Origin: Exobasidium rhododendri
Taxonomy: Eukaryota; Basidiomycota; Exobasidiomycetes; Exobasidiales; Exobasidiaceae
Reading direction: 5' to 3'
DNA length: 64,000 nt
NCBI GenBank assembly: GCA_026210745.1
Contig: CP110632.1
Location: 2,107,001 to 2,171,000 of the forward strand
Shown here: one piece after another, positions 55,246 through 64,000 of the stretch
Position numbering within the stretch: the stretch's first letter is position 1
Layout: each line of letters begins with the position of its first letter
The notes under the pieces: model-generated
The model's database searches: none
The model's input: only the letters and a program-made list of their open reading frames with translations
What the model was told of the DNA's origin: nothing
Position numbers and translations under genes: made by a program

Positions 55246-57386
55246 ATGGCTTCTTCCGAAAGAGGCTCCCATCAGGTGAGAGGAAGAGAGAGAGAGGGGA
55301 ATAGTAGATCCTGGTTTTTAGCTTTGAATGCCATCCCGCTCACACCTACGACGGCCAACTCTTTCTTGCACACAAACCTACCTTCTCTCGATACTCATAC
55401 TACACTATCCAAGCCAATGCCGCGTATGACTGATGCAATGGCTCACCAATCTGGACCAGGGCCTTCTTCGCTTAAACTAGCAGCTCTCAGTGCAAATTCT
55501 TATCATCTAGATAGCCCACCGTTTACCGGAACGGCAGGACCGCTCGGTGAAAATGCAAACGATATGGATGAGGTTGCCTCGTCTTTCGGAAGAGCGGCTT
55601 CCACACTAGATGATGAATATTCGGAAGCTTCAGGTGATCAAACACCTGCCGCCACGTCGCAGAATGGAGGAGGAGGAGGAGGACTTCAGAAGCGAACTTC
55701 GATGACATCGCAAAGGCCGCAGCATCACCACCATCACCATCAGCAGCAACATTCTCTCCCTCAAAGTCAGGTGATGCAAGATGGTCTGGCAGAGAGAGAA
55801 GAAGTATACGCTCGAGATCAGTATCACAGCACCGACAGAGACGTTCCCAATTGGCACTTGGATGACCCGCGACGCCAAAGACAGCAGAGGGTAGAGAACG
55901 GATCGAGTGGAGACAAGGATGATGGTTTCCCACACGTTATTAGCCACAGCTTGTCTCCTCCACCATTCTCGTCCTCTGGCCAAGGACCACTCTCGGCAGC
56001 ATCCCTGCGAGGAAAGTATGCCAACATGCCGATGAGCGATCCGATCACCTCTCACACGCTTGCAGAGGCTTCCTCGTCTCGGAGGCGTGAAACGAGTCGA
56101 CCCTTCTTCACCCAAATCAGTGACTCGAATTCGGCAAGCAATGAAGATGCCTCGAGTGCAAATGCAGACGGGGATGCAGACGCCGATGAAGATTTAAACG
56201 AGGCAGAAGTAGATGGAGATGACACAGCCTTTACGGTGAGGAGCCCATCTGGTGGTGTGGTGAACGGTGCAGCGAGTAAGGTTCCAACGCAGAGTCAGAC
56301 AAAGGTGAGACTAATAAGCGATTGTGCGCTCCTCAACGAATCGCTGACGGACTAGTGTGCTCACTGTGCTTTACTCTGCAACTCGTTATAGGAAGAATAC
56401 AGGTTCCCTCGACATCGCCTACCTACCCGGATGAGAAACGAGTCAAAGATACCACTTGTCATTGTCGCTTGCGGGAGTTTCTCTCCCCCAACGTATCTCC
56501 ACCTACGGATCTTTGAGATGGCAAAGGACCAAGTGATCGAGTCGGGAAAGTATGAGCTGCTAGGAGGATATTACAGCCCTGTGTCTGACTACTACAAAAA
56601 GGAAGGTTTGGCGAAAGCTACTCATCGAGTGCGGATGTGCGAGTGAGTCAGACGATCTGCTATTATTTCCACTTTCTCTCCCCCTCCCTCCCCATCTTTT
56701 TCTTCTTGCTCACAGTGGACAAGAACACTGACGGCTATTTCCCTTTCTTCACGTTTGCAGGCTCGCTGTAGAGAAGACATCGACGTGGCTGATGGTGGAT
56801 GCTTGGGAATCGCTGCAGGACGAGTATCAACGTACGGCAGTCGTGCTCGATCATTTCGACGAGGTCATCAATGGCGGACCTAACGGAGGAGTGGAGATAT
56901 CCGATGGTTCCCGTAGGAAGATCAGAGTCATGCTGTTGGCTGGTGGTGACTTGATACAGAGTATGGGCGAACCTGGTGTCTGGGCAGATGCAGATGTGAG
57001 TAGCATGTCAGATTGAGCGTAGAGGACGATGTCTTCGAGTCGCTGATTATCTGTTCTCTCATTCACACAACTTCCGTCACTGGCAGCTTAATCACATCCT
57101 CGGAAAGTACGGATGCATGATTGTCGAGCGAACAGGAGCCGATGTCTGGTCTTTCCTCCTATCTCACGACCTTCTCTGGCGGTACAGAAGGAACTTGAAA
57201 GTGGTTAAGCAGACGATCTTCAACGACATTTCCTCCAGTAAAGTGCGGCTCTTTGTTCGAAGAGGGCAGAGCATAAAGTATCTATTGCCGAACTCGGTCA
57301 TTCACTACATCGAACACCATAAACTCTACAGGCTTTCGAAGGAATTGGACACGGAGCCACCGGATGCAGACAATCAGCACTTTTGA
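55246..57386 (+). CDS. NMA1: Nicotinamide/nicotinate mononucleotide adenylyltransferase
   Basis: Joins NMN or NaMN with ATP to make NAD or its deamido form. There are four exons: 55246-56304, 56392-56642, 56761-56995 and 57087-57386, giving 614 aa. The catalytic domain starts near residue 365: VIVACGSFSPPTYLHLRIFE (nucleotidyl-transfer motif), WLMVDAWESLQDEYQRTAVV, LLAGGDLIQSMGEPGVWADAD, and the C-terminal ISSSKVRLFVRRGQSIKYLLP. Exon 1 is a 353-codon N-terminal extension, low in complexity, with a His/Gln run and acidic patches. Fungal NMNATs have disordered N-termini, but this is unusually long. A later in-frame ATG (MPRMTDAMAHQSG, near 55417) would shorten it. Convergent with an amidohydrolase, 87 bp away. 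Confidence 0.92.
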
Positions 57387-57473
57387 AAGTGACAGAGCGT
57401 GAATCTTACATAGGAGATATCCTCGTTCGCCACGGAAGGAAACGGCCCTCGCTTCTCCATCACGAGGTACGCA

Positions 57474-58863
57474 TCACATCTTGCTGCTCTCCTCCAAGAC
57501 ACCTGCCTTCGAGATATCGACTCGAGCGAGAAGGGACGTTGCAGCGCCAAAGAGAACCTGTTCGACGGCTCTGCCAGCTCGATGCGCCTCTTCTTTGCTG
57601 GTCCACCAAGAGAGTGCATTATCAGACGAATGTGGATTCGACGGTGGTGACCATTGTGGATCGCCAAAAGTGTGGAAGACGGCTTGGATCTGATCAGACA
57701 GCGGAACAGCTACATTGGGGAGATCAGAGCCAAACATGATCCGCCCATTTCGAGCCAGTGCCATGAGAGGGCTGTGCAGACTATGCGATGGAGGCGGGTA
57801 AGCGGGGAACTTGGTCACTATGGGAAAGGACAGCGTTGAGCGGTCGGTCTGCAAGACATTGGGCACGGCGCCATTCAAGGTAAACTCACCTACCGGTGTC
57901 GTGTCCAGGTAGACGTTGTCGAACTTCATTGCCAGCTTGATGGCTCTCAGAATGGCAGGATGACCACTATGCGCTATGATTAGAGGGACATGAGGATAGA
58001 GGAGCAGTAGCTCTTCTATCTCTCCTAGCTCGGTTGTTGCTGTGTTTCCACTGATGCTTTTGCCAAAATGGACAACGACAGGGAATCGGCACTGGTTTGA
58101 CAGTTGCCAGAAGGGAGTCAAATTTGGATGCAGTACGGAATAGTCCCCGACGGAACAATGCAATTTGGCTGCCATGGCACAACCCTCTCTTAGCGCTTGC
58201 AGCGTCGTCGCCCTGACACCGTCCTTGCCATCAGCAGGATGTACTGTAAATGCCGCAATTGCTCTATTCAGACTGCCTGTTTTGCCATCAATAACACCGT
58301 GCGACCGTTGATGCTGTTGTCCTGAGATGTTTGAGCAAATGTCGACAATTGCAGAATTCAATGCAGACGAGATCCCAGACTTATGAGCATACGGCAAGAT
58401 CCAGATTGTGTGAATTGCGTTCTTTCTTTGCTCTTTTGCTAGTTGTTGAACGTCGTAGGGATGATACGGGAATCGAAAAGAGCCATGCTCTGCAAAGTCT
58501 GCTTGCGTCCATTCTTCTCGATCGACGAAGCCAGTCCCACAACAAGAAGAGGAAGAGGCATTGCGACTGCTATCTTGAACATCTCTACGTCGATCTTCCA
58601 CGACGACTTCTACTCTTGATGGATCTGCAGCAATACTAGACTTTGTATCGACTCCAGCCTGACTGATCTGTACCTCAAAGAAAGCTCGTATCTTTGACGC
58701 CAAACGAGGTGGAAGGATGTGTCTGTCGTGGAGGTAAGTCAGTCAACCTCATCGCATAGCATGTAGGCGCTCCTTTCGATCTTGCGTCAAAGAAAAGAAT
58801 TACATACGTATGCACATCTACGATCCACGCTTCTGCGTCAGATTGATCAACTTCTTCCTTCAT
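57474..58863 (-). CDS. Amidohydrolase-2 type metal-dependent hydrolase
   Basis: A TIM-barrel hydrolase or decarboxylase of the amidohydrolase_2 group. There are two exons: 58863-58808 and 58722-57474, giving 434 aa. The metal-binding HxH lies in IVDVHTHILPPRLA and spans the intron: the first His and part of the Thr codon are in exon 1. Later motifs: AAKLHCSVGDYSVLHP, FPVVVHFGKSISGN, VPLIIAHSGHPA and GRIMFGSDLPN, with the final Asp ligand. The N-terminal third after HTHILP contains an insert rich in Ser and Cys. It sits next to an NAD-synthesis gene and the family includes ACMSD of the kynurenine pathway, but the sequence does not resemble ACMSD closely enough to claim it. Substrate unknown. 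Confidence 0.83.
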
Positions 58864-59600
58864 CTTCGGGCGACAACCCTTTCACCTTCTTCCTCCTTCC
58901 CCACAATCAAAGGGCAAAAGAGAGTGTAGAGTGTGATTCTAATGAAAAGGCCAGAACTTTCGGACCCCTCTTTACTTTCGTCGGCAACTCATGGAACTTA
59001 GCTAGACATAGCGCGCGGCGAAACTCTAATCTCACCCACTGCGCCCTTTACTACTAATTGAAGATCAGGAAATCCGTCGACCCCACTTTTTCCTTTTCCT
59101 CCCCTCCACGTCTTCCTTTGCAAGCTGATAAATAGTCAATAAGCTGCCAAGACTCCCCCACACTGCACGGCACGGCACAAAGTGAAAGGTCTGCTTCACA
59201 TGACATAAAAAACGGGATGGGGGCCATACAGACGGCCGGGAAATACTATGTTCTCACTTCCTCGCAGTGAGATTTCATTGAGACGTTCTTTGTTGGATTC
59301 AAGCTTTTGAAAATTGAAAGGGGGGGGTGGGTGATTAATATACATGCTGAATTCAAAGTTCGGTAGGGAAGACGATGCAACTCCTCTGTTACTCCTCTCG
59401 AAGTAAGTCAAGGAGGAGAAGTGTGAATGATGATGATGATGATGTTGTTGTTGGTAGGTGATGGTGACAATTGTGTGAATGATGATTGTTGTGTGATTAG
59501 AGATGAAATGGTGGTTTTTGGTGTTATTTGATTCGATCTGTGCTTTTGTTTGTGTGATTTTACTTTTTTATTTGTTGCTTTCTCCCTCCCTCGCGGACGT
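58864..59600. other. Intergenic, amidohydrolase promoter side
   Basis: No gene seen in 737 bp. Contains a GATGAT/GTT short repeat near 59428-59455 and a G run near 59322. Confidence 0.4.
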
Positions 59601-61670
59601 CTACATCTCGTCCAAGTCAACGTCGTCGTAGCCTGCTGGGCCAGTCACAACGGCAGTAGCTACGCTTCTAGCCATGTCGACATCTTTACTCTCTTTGGGG
59701 TCTTCTTCTGACAGATGACCATATGCAGGCCATGCCATTTCGCAAGCTTCATAGGCATTTTGCTTCACGCAGTCCTCACGGTGAATGGTAGTAATAAGGG
59801 GCGCTTCTCTGACCACACCCCTTTCCGTAGGACTTCGGCCTCTTCTTCCTCTTTCTCTGTCATCTTCTCCATGGCGTTGTTCATTCTGCGATGAAGTTGA
59901 GAGTGGCTTGGATCTAGCAGATGCAATTGGTGACTCTTGAGGGGATTGGGATGTCAATCTGGATGTCACATCCTTCCCATTCAATTCTTCTGAATGGCCC
60001 CTTCTTGCTACTCCCCGTGGCGGACTGGGACTTCTACGAGAAGTGGATCGACGGCCTCTTGCCTTTGATCTTCCTCGAGGAGGTGTCATGACTCGCTCTT
60101 CCAGCTTGAGATCTTCACTTGACAACAATGCTGGTTTCTTTGAGGAGAAATCTTTCTCTACAATGGAATCGACGGCACCTCCAAATGGCGTCATGGTCAA
60201 CTTTGCCTTTGATTTCGCTGCAATGCTTGGCGACTTCTTGCTATCGTCGAAATCTCCAGAGCTTAGACTTGCTGCAGCACTATGAGTGTGTCTATGTCTC
60301 GAAGCAAAAGAACTTCTGCGCGAAGATACACTGAAGTCCTGACTATCTGATGCCTGGTGTACAGAAGCTTCACTACTAGCAGCGCCAGCGCATCCGAATC
60401 GCCCACAGACAACATCCAGGAGCTCGGGAGACGTAGTATTACTCTCTACGGGGCTGTTCGCTCGTAGCGTCATACCTGCTGAACTAGAAGCGGACGCCTG
60501 AGGAGGAGGTGATGCACTATTGAGATTTGCTCGCTCCACATAGTCTCTACCTCTGTTGCTCTTCTTCACAGGCAGGGCACCACCAAGACTAGTGGCAGGA
60601 CTGGAGTATGGAGCTGATTTAACCGAAGGCCTTGCCGTCTTACTTGGAAGAACTTCCGACATCCTGTTGGTCAAGATCACTTGGGCGTCTTGCAGCGCCT
60701 CTTGCATCTTTCTGTTGCTACGTCGACGTTGATCCTTCGTTCTCACCATCGAAGTCGCCAGCACAGGTGAGGTGAAAAGAACGGGTGGTGGTAAGTTCGT
60801 CGTACCAGGACGTCGTGCAAAATCAATCGTGTTGCGAGCATTTTTACTCATTGCTGAGTTATGAACAGGAGAGTGACCAGTAGTCGTGGCAGTCCACTTC
60901 GATATGGCGTCAGGCTTCGAGCAGCCAGGAGTGACACTGATAGATTCGGACACAACAGGCCGAGCTTCTCGAACACTTGAATTCAGAAGTAGAATCGATT
61001 GAACCGAGGGAGGTAAGATGAGATCTGAAGAGTCTAAATCGCTCAGATCGTCGTCGCTTTCCCGATTGTTTGCAGTCGAGACCGGTGAGAAAGTGTTGAG
61101 GTCTGTAGAATGTCTATCAGAAGCAGAGGAAAAGGTGGATCGAGAGCTGCTCCTTCGAATCGACTTATGCAAAACAGCACCGTCACTCTCTTCACTCGAC
61201 GACATGGATTGAATTGATTCTGACGTAGAATTGACGGTGGGCAGGGACTTCCCCAGAGCAATCAGAGCTGGCGATGTAAGGGAAGGTTTACTGTGGTTGT
61301 TGTTGGTGGTGGTAGTGGTGTTGTTGTACTTTGCGAGGATGTTGGGAGAGGGTGGGCATTTGTAGCGGAATTTGATTTGTTGCTGCTTTGCGTTTGAACA
61401 AGGAGGACAAGAGAGCGCCACGTTTGTGGTGGGGTCCGTTGGAAAGGAAGGAGCCGAGGCAGTTGCGATACCGGAAGCTACTCCGTTCAGGCTTTTGGCG
61501 TCCATTTCCTTGCATTGCTGACTGCAAAAGAGGTAGCTGGCTTGAGTTTGAGCACCGCAGTTGGCGCATACATCATCACTAAGCCACGAAGTGCGCTCGT
61601 CAGACGGAGTCGAAGCTCCGTTGTTTCGGAGCGACTCCTGACGATGCCTAGCAAGGACTCTTCCGGTCAT
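59601..61670 (-). CDS. Large disordered protein with Ecl1-like N-terminal zinc motif
   Basis: A 689-aa intronless frame from ATG MTGRVLARHRQESLRNN; open codons upstream lack ATG. The only folded-looking element is near residues 30-55: DDVCANCGAQTQASYLFCSQQCKEMD, a Cx2C...Cx3C pair like the short zinc-binding motif of fungal Ecl1 (life-span regulatory factor) proteins. The rest is rich in Ser, Pro and Arg, with TPPRGRSKARGRRSTSRRSP resembling RS-type stretches, a CGRFGCAG cysteine pair, and an acidic C-terminus (YDDVDLDEM). Ecl1 proteins are usually far shorter, so the match may be superficial. Likely nuclear, by composition; role unknown. Confidence 0.65.
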   Translation of the reverse strand: MTGRVLARHRQESLRNNGASTPSDERTSWLSDDVCANCGAQTQASYLFCSQQCKEMDAKSLNGVASGIATASAPSFPTDPTTNVALSCPPCSNAKQQQIKFRYKCPPSPNILAKYNNTTTTTNNNHSKPSLTSPALIALGKSLPTVNSTSESIQSMSSSEESDGAVLHKSIRRSSSRSTFSSASDRHSTDLNTFSPVSTANNRESDDDLSDLDSSDLILPPSVQSILLLNSSVREARPVVSESISVTPGCSKPDAISKWTATTTGHSPVHNSAMSKNARNTIDFARRPGTTNLPPPVLFTSPVLATSMVRTKDQRRRSNRKMQEALQDAQVILTNRMSEVLPSKTARPSVKSAPYSSPATSLGGALPVKKSNRGRDYVERANLNSASPPPQASASSSAGMTLRANSPVESNTTSPELLDVVCGRFGCAGAASSEASVHQASDSQDFSVSSRRSSFASRHRHTHSAAASLSSGDFDDSKKSPSIAAKSKAKLTMTPFGGAVDSIVEKDFSSKKPALLSSEDLKLEERVMTPPRGRSKARGRRSTSRRSPSPPRGVARRGHSEELNGKDVTSRLTSQSPQESPIASARSKPLSTSSQNEQRHGEDDRERGRRGRSPTERGVVREAPLITTIHREDCVKQNAYEACEMAWPAYGHLSEEDPKESKDVDMARSVATAVVTGPAGYDDVDLDEM

Positions 61671-64000
61671 AGCGTCACTTTGACTCAATCGAGTCGATCG
61701 GCTATCAGTCTTTTGCGCAGCGATAATCGTTCCGAGGTGGTGAAGTCAATGTGGAGATGTAGCAAGGGGTCAGGGTTGTAGAAAGGTGTGGTGTTGTATC
61801 TTGGAAAAATCAGTTGCCTCTATTGCACCTTGAAGTCCAGATCTGGACCGGGTCGTTTGTTCAGTTGCAGAATGCGGTTGTAGGTCGGAGACCGATGTGA
61901 TATGGAGAGAAGAAGGAGGTAGTTATACCAAGCAAGAAGATAGGCGAGAAGGTTGGAGATCGGATGAAAAGAAGTAAAATTCCAGCCAAAGAAGATCCAA
62001 GCGCATATGCAAAGACTCCTCCTTCGGCTAATTGCGCAGCAAGTATATGTAAAGAGGGCGAGAAGAAAGGGAGGATGTGATGGTAGCAGTGATAACGCAA
62101 GCACCTCGTAAGGCTTGGCTTATTATTACTATGCAGCAGCAACTCTTCCCCTTTTTTTTCTTTTTGGGCGCGCGAAGATCCGACCCAAAAGGTTGTCAAT
62201 CGCTATGACCGGTTAACCCCTTCTTCTTTTTCTTCTTTTTCGTGGGTGTACTTGTATTTCAGTTCTTCCCAGAGCGTTTTAATCGAAAATAACAAGAAAA
62301 AGAAGAATCAAAGCCCGAAATGGAGGACTTTATTTGCTATCTTCGCGCCGAAAGGGGGTCCGCGCGTCAATACGTAACGCTTTTTTTTTGGGAAGAGGAA
62401 TTGCAATTTGATGTCGGAGACCCGCTTTTTTCTAATTGTAGAGCGAGGTGAATAAGATTCACTGAAAGCACGCAAGAATGCAGTAGCAGATCGCGATTAG
62501 ATCGGAAACTCACTGCTTATATGAGACTTTTTTTGAATCGCGGGCAAAGATACGTGGAGATGTGGGAGAGCAAGGAGGATCAGGCGAGTCTGTCAGGCGG
62601 GTGTACCCACACGGTTCCGGGAGCCTGGTGCAAGGGTACTGGATTGCGTAGGATAGTGATTGAAGAAGGTCTTGGAAGACGTGAGGATCAGCAAAGTCGG
62701 ATTGGACGGAAGGAAAGAAGAGGATAAGTCCTTAACTGGTGAGGATCCAAATGTGGGAGTCTCGGGGGACATCCACTGTAGAACGTGGTAGCCCGCTGCA
62801 AAAAGGCGCGAAACCAACGTGCAGGGTAGCGAACAGCCAAGCCTGAACTTTAAAATAGGGGGGCGCTGTGCAAATGTACCAAGGGGGGGTCCGTGTTGCT
62901 TGCTCAAAGTCATCATGCCTTATATATACAGGGGAATGGGGTGGAAGGGTAAGCATTATACAGCAGCAAGTCGAGTCATGCGGTGTAGAACGAACACCTT
63001 GTTTGGTCGCTGCATCAGTCACGGCATGACTGCAAATAAGCGAACGTACTGCTTTAAAGTAGTTTAGACACGCTTTGAGATCAGGGTATGAAATTGCGCG
63101 AAATGGCAACCGAAGATGCAATGGGGTCCGACTGAGCACAGACTCCAGCTCCCGAAATACGCACAACGTCGTGTTTCGTAAAGACGCAAGCAAGGTATCA
63201 CAGGCGGAGAGCAGTGATCACTATAGGCAAGTTTGTTGTAATTAGAAGAAGGCTAGCCTTACTTGGATAAAGGTCAACTTTGTGATGTTCACCTTTCTGT
63301 TGCGAGACGGTAATCTGATGCGGCTCTGCCGATAAAGGACGGAAACTTCAATCACCAGAGCAATGCTAAGGGTATAGGCACTGTCCACCTTGCTCTGCTC
63401 GTTAGATCTGAAGCTCTGTTCTGTCTAGATAGGAGAATCAACAATAGCAGTGCGGGAATGAATTGCGCACGAACACATTGCGACACTCAGTTGCAAGCAC
63501 ATCTTCACGATTTGCCGCAGATGGTGTTTTCTCAGTGCTTTCCTTCCACGTTGGCCTAATATCCGAAAAGATCTTGAAATTTGAATCGATGATTTGATGA
63601 TGTGGAAAGCCGGTCAACAGAGCAGTGTTTACCGGTAATTCCATTCACTGGCAACACAACCCTGCCTACCCACTCTCCCTTAAGCCACTTCTATACTTCT
63701 ATAATTAGGGTTGACGGCTATCATGAACCGAATTGTCTGTGCTCAGCCCTATGCTGGGAGAGCCATCTTCGTCATGGCGCTCATAAAATTTCGTATGGGC
63801 GATGACGGGTGTATCAGGCATTGAGCTGACCAGGTCCCAGCATGATGTCAGATGATGGCGATTTGCAGCCCTCACCCACCCCCCCTTCCCACATCTTAGG
63901 AGAGAATGACAAATTATTGTGAGAAAGTAGTCCCCCTTATTTCGGTAGATGACGTGAAGGGACCACTGGATACGTAACGTGCCGAGACAACGGATTCCGA
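61671..64000. other. 2.3 kb without a supported gene
   Basis: Starts with the promoter of the Ecl1-like gene. Contains weak nested inverted repeats at 62170-62348 (10-bp GCGCGAAGAT arms and inner 14-bp TTCTTCTTTTTCTT arms). Several short frames exist (for example minus 63193-62732), but they lack ATG or recognisable content. No tRNA or other RNA was recognised. Confidence 0.4.

Noticed and set aside
57474-58863. ACMSD assignment and an NAD gene cluster with NMA1
   Set aside because: Only the general family motifs agree; two convergent neighbours are not enough to claim a pathway cluster.
62732-63193. 153-codon minus-strand frame near the right end
   Set aside because: Starts at TTG with no usable ATG and no conserved motif.

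Overview
This is eukaryotic nuclear DNA from a fungus, most likely a basidiomycete and probably close to the smut subphylum (Ustilaginomycotina). The evidence is tightly packed genes on both strands, many introns of about 60-95 nt with mostly GTGAGN donors, intron-containing tRNA-Asp genes, and fungal-type proteins (Mif2, Prp4 kinase, Mic60, Yck-type casein kinase, Pol5, Coq11). The genus cannot be named from the sequence alone. I saw no transposase, reverse transcriptase, virus-like element or CRISPR array.

Left part (0-24 kb). An unnamed protein runs off the left edge. Then come APC/C subunit Cdc27, Mic60 of the mitochondrial MICOS complex (convergent with Cdc27), a five-exon flavin amine oxidase and an eight-exon short-chain dehydrogenase. 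Two identical intron-containing tRNA-Asp(GTC) genes lie in opposite orientation at 11.3 and 23.8 kb. Between them are a 3 kb tract of decayed tandem duplication, an orphan 300-aa protein, Prp4 kinase, the inner-kinetochore protein Mif2/CENP-C, a mitochondrial rhomboid protease and a small secreted cysteine-containing protein.

Middle (24-43 kb). A PhlG-like hydrolase is followed by proteasome ATPase Rpt1, which is divergent from V-ATPase subunit A. Next are a nine-exon ubiquitin-conjugating enzyme whose exons are mostly too short to stand out as open frames, asparagine synthetase (divergent from the ribosome-biogenesis factor Pol5) and a Yck-type casein kinase I.

Right part (43-64 kb). A fused Coq11/RCC1 mitochondrial protein comes first, then an acidic unknown protein, the ribonucleotide reductase small subunit, and a secreted Ser/His-rich protein with a double-psi beta-barrel. 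After these come ER tail-anchored E2 Ubc6, NMN adenylyltransferase, a convergent amidohydrolase and a long disordered protein with an Ecl1-like zinc motif. The last 2.3 kb holds no gene I can support.

Most genes are unrelated housekeeping functions. Shared themes are cell division (Cdc27, Mif2 and RNR2 all have an ACGCGT box upstream), ubiquitin/proteasome work (APC/C, two E2s, Rpt1) and mitochondrial membrane biology (Mic60, rhomboid, Coq11-RCC1). The most unusual items are the Coq11-RCC1 fusion with a buried second targeting sequence, the tRNA-Asp intron that repeats the anticodon loop, and a nested palindrome near 47.2 kb.
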